A stretch of DNA of 46,182 nt from Deltaproteobacteria bacterium (GTDB taxonomy: Bacteria > Desulfobacterota > DSM-4660 > Desulfatiglandales > HGW-15), in assembly GCA_016932235.1 (NCBI GenBank), contig JAFGDF010000238.1:1-46182 (forward strand), written 5' to 3'. Both the position numbers and the translations under genes were made by a program. Shown piece by piece: positions 1 through 8,665 of this stretch (position 1 is the first letter of the stretch; every line of letters starts with the position of its first letter). The notes beneath the pieces were generated by a model. The model saw only the letters and a list, made by a program, of their open reading frames with translations, was not told the DNA's origin and did not search any database.

Positions 1-2629
1 TCCTCTCAAACGCCTCAGGATAATCCCTTCTCCATCCCGCCATCTCCTCTTCCGTCACCTTCTCCACCTCAACCAGAAATCCGCTCACCACCATACCCGT
101 CGCGTTCTTCGACGTAATATTGTGCGGCGTTATGGTGTTGATCGCGCCCCCCCGGTCAAGCTCGCCCGGAATGATAGGATCCCACCTGGAACCGTGGTCC
201 ATGTAGGCAACTTGAGGCATCAGACGCTCCGTCACATACGCGCCCCCCAGAACCGTTCCCCTCTCATTATACACCTTAACAATGTCTCCGTGCCTGATAC
301 CCCTCGAGGCCGCCTCAGAAGGATTGAGCCACACCGGCTCATACAGGTAACCGTCCTCCCCTTTTATCTTCATGGTGGATATCTCCCTCGTCCAGGTAAT
401 ATCGTCCCCCTGGGCGTGCATACGCCACCTCGGATGATTGGACATGCAGATCAGCGGATACTTCATTGTCCTCTCGCTGCTCAGACGCTCGTCATGGCTC
501 TCCCCCTTCTCAACCCAATGGGCCACCGGCGGCCTCTCAGGATCGTCAGGAAAATGCTTCTCCAGGGCCGATGATGTATACTCCAGAAGTCCCGTGGGCG
601 TCGTCAAAGGATTATTCTCCGGATCCTCATAAAACTTCCGGAGTCCCGGCGGGACATCCTTCGCGTCGGGATCGCAGGGGATTACATAGTACTGCTTCTT
701 CTGAAGCTCCTCCCAGGATATCATCCCTTCCAGACCGGAGGCCTCGAAACAGAGCTTCTGCTTTTCCTCGTGGGTCTTACCCTTTGTGTATTCCTCCTCT
801 AATCCAAGCTTCTTAGCAATCTTTACCACTATATCGAAGTCACTGAGCGACTCGCCCACAGGATCAATGCAGTAATCCTCAAGAAATATGGAGACAAAGA
901 CCCCGCTGCCCAGATCATAACCAAAATCTATCATCTCAAACCTTGTACTGCCCGGGAGAATAATGTCCGCCATCAGACAGTCGTTTTCCAGCCATGGATG
1001 TTGCGCCAGGATACATTCGATGGAAGGGCTCTGCAATGCCTGGATAAAGCTGTTGGAATCATTCCAACAGGTGATCCAGCAGGGAGAGTCGGTCCAGATC
1101 ATATGAACCTCGGAGCATCCCTCTGCCGGATAAGTATATTTATTAAACTGCTCCTCAGCCGGCTCCAAAAACCTGCGAATGCCCCACCAGCTTATGGGCG
1201 GATTGAGGATGGCTTCGTGGATCAGGCACTTTGGGATGGCCTGTTTGGGAGGATTTTCCATGAGTTCCGTCAATTCCAGCATCTCCTGATGCTTGCCGGA
1301 GTAAGGAACCGGAACCAATTCATGGCGGTCCATGGAGCCCGCGGGACGTACCTGCTCTGTAAATAGTGCAAGTTTGGGCATGATCTTCCCTTTATAGGGG
1401 ATAGGGAAATACTCCCTCCATATAAACCATTCTATCATCTTTGCCTGATGTACACCAGGCTTGCCAAGACCCCTCATCCCCAAAAGCATGGCCTCCAGGC
1501 GGGCAGGCTCCGAAGAGTACGGCCCCCTGATCGCGGGACCGCCGTTACCGTGAATCATGCTCGTCGTCCTGTTCGCCCAGTCCCTGGCAAGAGCCTTGAT
1601 GGTGTAGTCAGGTACACCGCATTTCTCCGAGGCCCATGCAGGAGTCTTGGGAATACCGTCCTCTTTCCCCAGCACGTAATCCTCAAACTTGTCAAACCCG
1701 TAGGAATGTGTGGCAATGTACTCCTTGTCGTAGGTCCCCTCGGTGATCCAGGTATAGGCAATGGCCAGGTACAGCGCCGCGTCCGTGTTGGGCAGGATGG
1801 GAATCCACTTGTCCGCGTGAACCGCGGCCCCGTAGTTCAGGTCCGGGCAGATATAGACGGACTTGAGGCCGATCTCCGTCAGCCAGTAGCACAGGCGGCT
1901 TGACATCATGCCCTGGATAGGATGAGGAGTCGTCTCGGGGTCGCAGCCCCAGAACAGGAGCAGCTCCCCGTGTTCGGCTATGTCAGGGTACAGGTTGGCG
2001 GCCGGCATCATCTCGCCCACAGGCTCACAGCCCCAGACATGTTTGGCGCCCCAGTTCTGACCTTCCCAGCTGTCCAGGTTCCGCATCTGGATTGTATAGC
2101 CGCCCAGGAGGGAGAGGAGTCTGTTGGCACATCCATGGCTGGGACTGAGGTGTTTAGTCTCCCCGTGCATGTCTGCCTGGGAAAGGACCGCTTCCGGACC
2201 GTAGGTCTTGCCCACACGCTTAAGCTCGGATGCCACTAACTCCGCAGCTTCGTCCCATGAGATGCGCACATAACCGCTCTTGCCCCTGTTTTGTGTGTTC
2301 CTGTCGCCGTTCGGATCCCAGTCAACGCGTTTCAACGGATATCGAACGCGGTTCTTGGAATAAACGCGCTTCTTATATGTAAGACCTATGGGACCGACTA
2401 TCCCACGCATCGGAGGCTCAAAAGTATTTCCCCTTGCCTCTATTTTCCAGGCATTGAAATCCTTCTTGTCGTAATTCATCTCATAGCCCAAAGGTCTGAT
2501 CCTCGTGATCCTGCCGTCCTTTACATCCACAAGGGTAGGAACACCTGAATCAGATGGACCTATTAGACCTGATCCTCTGATAACCTGTTTATCCAGCCCT
2601 ATGCGGATTTTCTTTTTCTCAGTGCCCAT
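1..2629 (-). CDS. Pyrogallol transhydroxylase-like molybdopterin enzyme, large subunit (partial)
   Basis: This is a DMSO-reductase-superfamily Mo/W-bisMGD enzyme; 876 codons are in the window and the 3' end lies beyond base 1. The reading frame is open throughout. From memory it resembles the large subunit of Pelobacter acidigallici pyrogallol:phloroglucinol transhydroxylase (about 875 aa). Shared features are the WKIEARG and YPLKR blocks near the N-terminus, no N-terminal Cys cluster for a 4Fe-4S centre, DSWEG at residues 186-190, FWGCDPET, and GRGTV-like and TPHNITSKNATGM blocks near the C-terminus. His155, Asp186 and Ser187 align with the reported His144, Asp174 and Mo-ligand Ser175. The ATG at 2629 is preceded by AAGGAGGG. 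A small Fe-S subunit would be expected nearby but would be outside the window. The exact substrate is not established; another phenolic hydroxyl transfer or redox reaction is possible. Confidence 0.82.
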   Translation of the reverse strand, partial: MGTEKKKIRIGLDKQVIRGSGLIGPSDSGVPTLVDVKDGRITRIRPLGYEMNYDKKDFNAWKIEARGNTFEPPMRGIVGPIGLTYKKRVYSKNRVRYPLKRVDWDPNGDRNTQNRGKSGYVRISWDEAAELVASELKRVGKTYGPEAVLSQADMHGETKHLSPSHGCANRLLSLLGGYTIQMRNLDSWEGQNWGAKHVWGCEPVGEMMPAANLYPDIAEHGELLLFWGCDPETTPHPIQGMMSSRLCYWLTEIGLKSVYICPDLNYGAAVHADKWIPILPNTDAALYLAIAYTWITEGTYDKEYIATHSYGFDKFEDYVLGKEDGIPKTPAWASEKCGVPDYTIKALARDWANRTTSMIHGNGGPAIRGPYSSEPARLEAMLLGMRGLGKPGVHQAKMIEWFIWREYFPIPYKGKIMPKLALFTEQVRPAGSMDRHELVPVPYSGKHQEMLELTELMENPPKQAIPKCLIHEAILNPPISWWGIRRFLEPAEEQFNKYTYPAEGCSEVHMIWTDSPCWITCWNDSNSFIQALQSPSIECILAQHPWLENDCLMADIILPGSTRFEMIDFGYDLGSGVFVSIFLEDYCIDPVGESLSDFDIVVKIAKKLGLEEEYTKGKTHEEKQKLCFEASGLEGMISWEELQKKQYYVIPCDPDAKDVPPGLRKFYEDPENNPLTTPTGLLEYTSSALEKHFPDDPERPPVAHWVEKGESHDERLSSERTMKYPLICMSNHPRWRMHAQGDDITWTREISTMKIKGEDGYLYEPVWLNPSEAASRGIRHGDIVKVYNERGTVLGGAYVTERLMPQVAYMDHGSRWDPIIPGELDRGGAINTITPHNITSKNATGMVVSGFLVEVEKVTEEEMAGWRRDYPEAFER

Positions 2630-3091
2630 TAACACGAACCCTCCTTTTTCCCAAATATTGGAAATGGCGCATTAAAATTGCGCTAAAAATGATCTTTGAA
2701 AACCTGCTAATGAAAATATGTTCATAAAAAGTCACTAAGTTTTCATTACGGTTTTTGGTATTATCAATCTAGTTGTGTAATTTTTTCAATCAATCCTTTA
2801 AAGAAAAGCCGGTTCTTTCGTATTTTTCTTATAGGGCTTGATCTCCATTAATTTCCGTCTTAAGCCTTATAAAAACAATAATCATGTAATAAGTATTTTC
2901 TCCTAAAGAGTTGGAAATTGAGCCACTATCGGCGTCCGGAAATAACCCGCCCGTCATCTGCTTTTTATAATTAAAATAAGCACTTCATTTTTCAAGACGT
3001 GAATTATTGTTTAATTCATATTTGTCATTTTATTGGATAATTATTGCACAACGATTCATAATTTAAGGTCTTACTTTCTATATCAATGCTT
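2630..3091. other. 462-bp intergenic region upstream of the Mo enzyme
   Basis: AT-rich DNA with no convincing gene on either strand. It separates the thioredoxin reductase-like gene from the Mo enzyme, which reads the same way and therefore probably has its own promoter here. A small palindrome-like element, GCGCA-N7-TGCGC at 2667-2683, lies about 40 bases before the Mo-enzyme start and could be an operator or part of the leader. I saw no confident sigma-70 or sigma-54 promoter. Confidence 0.4.
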
Positions 3092-4291
3092 TTAAATTTC
3101 ATCCACCCAATATTTTGGTAACACTGGTGGAAGGTTACGGATAACCCTTCCCTCCTTTAAAAGCAGGATCGTCGATGGCTTTTTTACATTATACCTTAGG
3201 GCCATTCTTTTCTTTCTCGACATGTCAATCTTTACAAGACTTACTCTGCCCCCTGTTTCAGCCACGGCCTGCTCTACACTGGATATCGCCGCTACGCTTT
3301 CCTCGTCAACCGGATCCCAGAAAGCAAGCGCCACCGGTTTATCCGCATTTAACACTTTCTCTCTAAAGCCCTCTTCTTCTGCTAAATAACTTTCCGCAGC
3401 CACAACCGCTACGGCGCCATCCCCAACTGCTGTTGCCACTTGCCGTAGGTATTTCACTCTTACATCTCCAGCGGCATATACCCCCTCAGCAGATGTCTCC
3501 ATCATATCGTTGGTGATAATATACCCTCTCTCATCAAGGTTTACCTTCCCTCTTAAAAATTCGGTCTTGGGCACCATACCCACATATATAAAAACACCTT
3601 CGACCTTGATTTCAGAAAGATTTCCTGTCCTTAGATTTTTTATTACAACTGCTTCGACCTCATCCTTGCCTTTAATTTCAGCAAGGACTGAGTTCCATAT
3701 AAATTCAAGCTTCTCGTTTTTAAATGCTTTTTCAGCACTGACCCTGTTACAGTCCACTACTCCTTCATCATGAATTACAATTATAAAAACCTTACTGGCA
3801 AATTTTGTGATAAAAACAGCCTCCTCTATTGCAGCGTCACCATTACCTACTACTGCCACGTTAAGACCTTCGAAAAATTCGGCGTCGCAGGTGGCGCAGT
3901 AAGAGACCCCACAGCCTATAAATTGCCTTTCCCCAGGAATATTCAGCATACGCGGTTCGGACCCCGGTGCAAGGACTATCACCCTGGCTTTGTAAAGATT
4001 GCCTTTCTTGGTCTTTATTACCTTTATTTCCCCTTCTAACTCAGCATCTACAATTTCTTCTTTTATTATCTCAGCCCCAAACTCTTTGGCCTGGGCAGCC
4101 ATATTTTTCACGAGCTCCGGTCCAGCGATTCCCTCTGGAAACCCTGGGTAATTTACTATTTCCCTGGTTGTAAAGGCCATCCCCCCTACAGCACCTTTCT
4201 CTAATATTACAGTCTTCAGCTTGGACCTGGACCCATAAATTCCAGCTGTCAGTCCCGCAGGCCCTCCACCTATAATTAAAAGATCATGCAT
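3092..4291 (-). CDS. Thioredoxin reductase-like flavoprotein with C-terminal cysteine-less thioredoxin domain
   Basis: A 399-aa protein. Residues 1 to about 305 are a class II pyridine nucleotide-disulfide oxidoreductase: the FAD-binding GGGPAGLTAGIYGSR is at the N-terminus, the redox centre CATC lies at about residues 134-137, the NADPH-binding GNGDAAIEEA follows, and a GVYAAGDVR FAD motif comes later. The last 85 or so residues are an added thioredoxin-like fold (VALAFWDP, a cis-Pro-like KKPST, LLLKEGR). There WCxxC is replaced by DPVDEES, so the tail has no redox cysteines. It lies 64 bp downstream of a thioredoxin-like gene in the same direction, and the two probably form a reductase-thioredoxin pair. 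NADPH-dependent disulfide reduction in the cytoplasm is likely; the electron donor and the role of the tail are inferred. Confidence 0.85.
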   Translation of the reverse strand: MHDLLIIGGGPAGLTAGIYGSRSKLKTVILEKGAVGGMAFTTREIVNYPGFPEGIAGPELVKNMAAQAKEFGAEIIKEEIVDAELEGEIKVIKTKKGNLYKARVIVLAPGSEPRMLNIPGERQFIGCGVSYCATCDAEFFEGLNVAVVGNGDAAIEEAVFITKFASKVFIIVIHDEGVVDCNRVSAEKAFKNEKLEFIWNSVLAEIKGKDEVEAVVIKNLRTGNLSEIKVEGVFIYVGMVPKTEFLRGKVNLDERGYIITNDMMETSAEGVYAAGDVRVKYLRQVATAVGDGAVAVVAAESYLAEEEGFREKVLNADKPVALAFWDPVDEESVAAISSVEQAVAETGGRVSLVKIDMSRKKRMALRYNVKKPSTILLLKEGRVIRNLPPVLPKYWVDEI

Positions 4292-4355
4292 GGATAATTC
4301 CTGATTTTATAAATGCTCGTTAGTTTGGGAAATGCTTTAAGGAAATACCATCTCT

Positions 4356-4676
4356 TTAAAGCATTTCGGCAATTTTTTCTTGGATTTGATCTTCCTCTAC
4401 TTTACCGGCTAATTTTCCTTTAAAACTCCCATCCTTGAAAAACATGATGGATGGAACACCTCTCAGGGGAAATCTGTTATATAAATCCTTTTCTTTTTCC
4501 ACATCTACGGAATAAAATCCGAAATTACCAGCATATTTCTCGGCTATCTCTTCAAGTAATGGCACAACTTCCATGCAGACATGGCAGTCCTCCCTCGTAA
4601 ATGCAACAAGACAATTTTCACAATTATCATAAATGACTTTCTCAAAAGATAGCGGGTTTAATTTTATTAACTTCAT
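4356..4676 (-). CDS. Thioredoxin-family protein with CHVC active site
   Basis: A 106-aa single-domain thioredoxin fold. The active site is CHVC at about residues 32-35 (FTREDCHVCMEV), not the canonical WCGPC, and the cis-proline loop is GVPSIMFF. There is no signal peptide, so it should be cytoplasmic. The noncanonical dipeptide between the cysteines predicts a redox potential or partner range different from housekeeping thioredoxin. The adjacent downstream gene is a thioredoxin reductase-like flavoprotein and is the obvious electron donor. The length is normal for the family. It could serve a reductase or hydrolase of the surrounding catabolic cluster, but that link rests only on proximity; 224 bp separate it from the upstream phosphodiesterase gene. 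Confidence 0.82.
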   Translation of the reverse strand: MKLIKLNPLSFEKVIYDNCENCLVAFTREDCHVCMEVVPLLEEIAEKYAGNFGFYSVDVEKEKDLYNRFPLRGVPSIMFFKDGSFKGKLAGKVEEDQIQEKIAEML

Positions 4677-4900
4677 ATTAGTTCCTTATAAAATGTATTA
4701 GTGGTTTATTATAGAGAGTAGATCCAGATATGGAATGGAAACTTATCTTCTAGTCCATTTCCGGGAATTTCTAGAGACATATTCAAAACAATGCCCCAAT
4801 TATTCTATTACTGCATAGTCATTGCCTAATTTGACCATTGCCATCCTTACGCTATTGTGATGTTTAAGCCTCAATCAAACGCAAAGATAGCAATGGATTA

Positions 4901-6928
4901 TTATAATTCACTATCATCCAATAGTTGATGAAGGATACCTCCTTCGCAGTGGGCCGGAGGCCTAACACCAGATAAATAAGCAATAGTAGGAGCAATATCC
5001 ACTTCACGGATTACGCGCTCTACATGTGTCCCATTTTTAAATCTTTTACCTGCGGCCATGAATGCGGGAGAGAGAGAGGTATCAGCATACCCAAAGCATG
5101 TAGACAAACCGTCACCATGACCTTTTACAAATCCATCCTCAATAAAGAAGATGATATCTCCTGTTTCAGATCCACTTAATCCTACTAGAACTGCGTCCTT
5201 ATTGCGCATTGCCATTGATACGACTCGTTTGCCGGTTCTGGGATCCCTGTAACTGTATAAGTCGTCTATGATCTTCCTTTCCAATTCCTCCTTGTCTTTT
5301 GGATCAACAATGCCTGTTTTGTTCCTCCCTTTTAGGTTAATCCAGATAAAGTTTCCCCGAGGGTTAATAGCCCTAGTGTTCTCCCAGTCAATCTCCCTAA
5401 TTTTTCTTCCATCTTTATCTTTCTTTAGTACCGTGTAACCTAATTCCTCCATAACCGGTATCATTACACCAGTGGGATCAGCAAGCAGGGCTGTTTCTTC
5501 TTCCTCTCTCACAACCAAAGCATGATCAGAAAGTATCATGATGGACCAACCTTCGTCCAAAAGATGTAAAAACCTTCCTATGTATCTGTCTGTATCTATG
5601 TAAAGGTTTTCCACGAACTGTTGCCAAATCTTTTCATCATTTCCCCATTTTTCCCTGTTTTTGCAAAACTCGGTAAAGTAATGCATCTGCATATCAACAT
5701 TGTGAACGTGCGAAAATATTACCTCATACTCTTGATTCTCAATCAAGTAGTTAAGAGCATCAGCTTGCCATTTTATATAGTTGCGCCAGCTTGGCTGGCG
5801 TAGTTTTTCGATGATAAGAGGGTCATACCCTCCATGATTCAAACAAGGGATATGACCTATCTTATTAATCACATCCTGATATAGCGATTTCGGTCGCCAT
5901 AACGTATCGTTTTCTATATCCAGGGCATCGGACATCCATACTCTGATTTCTGACCCGTCAGGCGCCATATCTAATATTTTGAATGCTCTCCGACATATGA
6001 CGCTCTCTTCTTCTACGGTTACTTGCTCAAAAACAATGGGTGAAAACTCGTCAGTATTTTGGACGACTACATAAGGTTCTGCATCCTTCTTCGATCTGTA
6101 AATTGCAATTCTGTCGTACGCATTATCCTCGTTCTTTAAAATTAATGCAGGTCTTCTGTCTAAACCATTGGAACTAATGATTGTGAACTCCCTCGAACCT
6201 TCTGGTGCATTATTCCATCCTGACGGATCTTTTATTGGTGAATTAACAAGATCAAAAGCGATCTTGAGAACAGCTTCGTCCGCATTCTCTTCAATAGAAA
6301 GAATCAAATTGACAATGCTTTTTTGACTATCAGTAACACCGGCAGCAAATAATCTTTCATCATCGAGTTTAAGATCGGTAATTATACAACCAGCTCCTAT
6401 GGTGTGGGATGCCTTCGGTTTATAGGAAACTGATTCAATTTTAGTTGAGGCATATATAATCTTCTCCCCGTCTTTTTGTGCGACACTTGAATTGATCATC
6501 TCTGGGTTGGTTCCATCAACCACATGCAGGTTGGGATTGTCCGAAGTGGGAGGCCATGAACTACCGGGCCAATGCCAGACAAGGGTTTTTTTACCCTCAG
6601 CTGCCAAAACATCCCATAGTTGCTCTGCTTTACAGTATCTTGAATCCAGATTATAGAATATGGTATCTAGGTCTTCATGAGATTGTCTGAAAAAGTCAGT
6701 TATTCCATGCGTCTCAGGATAGGCTCCCGTGGAAAGAGTTGTCCATGATGGCGGCGTTATTGTCGGCAGCACACCAAGCATTACCAGATCTTTCCTGGCT
6801 ACCCCTCTTTCAAGGAACTTTGCTACATTAGGTAGTTTACCTGCATCTAGATATTTTCTTGTCAATCGGGGATCCATACCATCTATGCCGAGAACTAGAA
6901 TTTTACTGTTTAACTGTTGTTTCTTCAT
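4901..6928 (-). CDS. Alkaline phosphatase superfamily hydrolase, type I phosphodiesterase/nucleotide pyrophosphatase-like
   Basis: A 675-aa hydrolase. The N-terminus VLGIDGMDP carries the first metal-binding Asp. The block LPTITPPSWTTLSTGAYPET (residues 54-73) has the Thr nucleophile expected of nucleotide pyrophosphatase/phosphodiesterase proteins at Thr58. Later metal-ligand blocks are HVHNVDMQMH and LSDHALVV, with GHGDGL near the C-terminus. A central insertion of about 200 residues (roughly 150-350) has no motif I recognise. There is no signal peptide, so it is probably cytoplasmic and acts on an imported substrate. The start is supported by AAAGGAGAAAAG upstream. It follows the sulfatase-fold gene by 91 bp in the same direction. 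Phosphodi- or monoester, pyrophosphate or possibly sulfate ester hydrolysis are all possible. Confidence 0.82.
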   Translation of the reverse strand: MKKQQLNSKILVLGIDGMDPRLTRKYLDAGKLPNVAKFLERGVARKDLVMLGVLPTITPPSWTTLSTGAYPETHGITDFFRQSHEDLDTIFYNLDSRYCKAEQLWDVLAAEGKKTLVWHWPGSSWPPTSDNPNLHVVDGTNPEMINSSVAQKDGEKIIYASTKIESVSYKPKASHTIGAGCIITDLKLDDERLFAAGVTDSQKSIVNLILSIEENADEAVLKIAFDLVNSPIKDPSGWNNAPEGSREFTIISSNGLDRRPALILKNEDNAYDRIAIYRSKKDAEPYVVVQNTDEFSPIVFEQVTVEEESVICRRAFKILDMAPDGSEIRVWMSDALDIENDTLWRPKSLYQDVINKIGHIPCLNHGGYDPLIIEKLRQPSWRNYIKWQADALNYLIENQEYEVIFSHVHNVDMQMHYFTEFCKNREKWGNDEKIWQQFVENLYIDTDRYIGRFLHLLDEGWSIMILSDHALVVREEEETALLADPTGVMIPVMEELGYTVLKKDKDGRKIREIDWENTRAINPRGNFIWINLKGRNKTGIVDPKDKEELERKIIDDLYSYRDPRTGKRVVSMAMRNKDAVLVGLSGSETGDIIFFIEDGFVKGHGDGLSTCFGYADTSLSPAFMAAGKRFKNGTHVERVIREVDIAPTIAYLSGVRPPAHCEGGILHQLLDDSEL

Positions 6929-7020
6929 GAACTTTTCTCCTTTTTATTCTTCGATTGGTAATTAAATATAGTATCATTTTCCTTTGGCTAAATAGTTTAT
7001 TTGTGACCCTTTCTTTACGC

Positions 7021-8589
7021 CTAGGAAACCTTCAGCTCGCTTAAGAATAACCTTAATTGCTGCAAAAGTTCAGTTGCAATCTCTGGATACTTTTTAACAA
7101 CATTATTGAGCTGGAATGGATCTTCTTTGCGATTATAAAGCTCATCTTCTTCAGGCATGACAAAAGAAGAACCCGGTGTGCAGGTCCATTGCTCTTCGCT
7201 ATTTAGAGTATATGCTTCTTTTGTACGGTCGGCTGCGCTTTTCTTATCCTTAAGGTCATGCATATCCAAATTGGATCCTTTTCCACCGGCTTTAACAATA
7301 TCGCTAGAACTGTCAGCCATATTTTTCATTGCATCAATAATCCAGGCCTTGTCACCTTTGCCTTCACACATCCAGTGAATTAAATACCAGTCTTCAGTGA
7401 TAAATGCCACGCCACCTTGATAATAACCTGAAACTGCAAAGTCATGTAATTTATCCACTTCACCCCTGACAAGAGGCAATAGGGATTTCCCTGTCATATC
7501 AGGATGCACGCCAATGCCCAGCCAGTCACACACTGTAGGTGCAATATCACATGACTGTGTAAATGTTTTAATGCGCGTTCCGGAGGGCAATCCTGGTGCA
7601 CGCAGAATCATTGGAGCATGAGTTAACTCCTCATAAGGCCAGGGACGACATTTGCGCATTATACCATGGCCATGTTCCCCATTGCCCATGGGTGAACCGT
7701 GATCGGAGACCAACATAAACAAAGTGTTTTCTTCTAGACCCATAAGGCGAACTGCATCCATGAGTACGCCTAGATAAGTGTCGCAAAGAGAGACCATTTC
7801 AGCGTAAAGCATGCGGATATGATGCAATTCCGGTTCCGTATACAATTTATCCACTTCACCAAGGAAGGGAAGGATTTCAGCTACACCTTTATAGTCAGGG
7901 TCATAGGGGCATGGTTGATTCATGTAAACAGAGGGTGGATTCCACGGCTCATGAGGATCAAAACTGTCTATCCAAAGGAAAAATTGCTTATTGCGATCTA
8001 CCTTCTCCAGATACTCAATAGCCTTTCCTACTGTGCGTGCGACATAGTGGTCTTCAGGTCCCTTCCAATACTGCATTTGGGCAAGATACCCCTTTATTTC
8101 GTCGAGACTATAATCTACAATTTTATCACCCAGGGCTTTTCGGGCTTTTGCAATGGATTCTTTGCCGAAGTAATCCTCGGGGCGGACGTGATATAGGGGA
8201 TCATCTTCGTAGAAGTAATTGTCCAGTTCGTGGCCATGCGTGAACCACACCTTATCGAAACCGCGAGTGTAGCCGAATTTGGGCAAGCGGAACATGGGGC
8301 AGTCAAAAATTAGCGCACTATCAATGGGACGACCCCAGCAGAGATCGGCAATCGTTGTGTCTTCCATATCCAAAGGGGACCACCCTTTTGAATGCACATG
8401 ATAACGTCCTGTAAACATGGAACGACGGCAAGGCACTGTTGGCAAGCCTTCGATATAGTTATTTTCAAAAAGAATACCTTCGCGTGCCAATCGGTCCATA
8501 TTGGGGGTTTTTATCCAGTCATTACCATAGCATCCAATATAATTGAACTGAAGGGTGTCGAACATAATTACAATAACGTTTTTAACCAT
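7021..8589 (-). CDS. Sulfatase-fold hydrolase lacking the formylglycine Cys/Ser
   Basis: A 522-aa member of the sulfatase branch of the alkaline phosphatase superfamily. The N-terminus VIVIMFDTLQFNYIGCYG matches the first metal-binding block but has a single Asp (Asp11) followed by Thr rather than Asp-Asp. The signature region is GLPTVPCRRSMFTGR. Aligning on the TGR end puts Thr51 where the Cys or Ser of C/S-x-P-x-R would become formylglycine, and keeps Pro53 and Arg55. A later metal site is LVSDHGSPMGNGEHGHG. No signal peptide is visible. A Thr nucleophile is normal in phosphodiesterases of this superfamily, so a phosphodiester or phosphonate ester activity is at least as likely as a sulfatase. 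It sits between the TRAP transporter and a second hydrolase of the same superfamily. The RBS AAAGGAG precedes the ATG. Confidence 0.83.
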   Translation of the reverse strand: MVKNVIVIMFDTLQFNYIGCYGNDWIKTPNMDRLAREGILFENNYIEGLPTVPCRRSMFTGRYHVHSKGWSPLDMEDTTIADLCWGRPIDSALIFDCPMFRLPKFGYTRGFDKVWFTHGHELDNYFYEDDPLYHVRPEDYFGKESIAKARKALGDKIVDYSLDEIKGYLAQMQYWKGPEDHYVARTVGKAIEYLEKVDRNKQFFLWIDSFDPHEPWNPPSVYMNQPCPYDPDYKGVAEILPFLGEVDKLYTEPELHHIRMLYAEMVSLCDTYLGVLMDAVRLMGLEENTLFMLVSDHGSPMGNGEHGHGIMRKCRPWPYEELTHAPMILRAPGLPSGTRIKTFTQSCDIAPTVCDWLGIGVHPDMTGKSLLPLVRGEVDKLHDFAVSGYYQGGVAFITEDWYLIHWMCEGKGDKAWIIDAMKNMADSSSDIVKAGGKGSNLDMHDLKDKKSAADRTKEAYTLNSEEQWTCTPGSSFVMPEEDELYNRKEDPFQLNNVVKKYPEIATELLQQLRLFLSELKVS

Positions 8590-8665
8590 AATATTCTCCT
8601 TTATTTGGAATACAGCGATATTAAATAGTATTCCGCAGTTTGCAGTAATAATTAATTTTTATCAC

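Noticed and set aside
122..2548. Several plus- and minus-strand open frames of 60-150 codons across the first 2.5 kb
   Set aside because: They are antisense or out-of-frame shadows of the continuous 876-codon molybdopterin enzyme on the minus strand, which shows clear family motifs.
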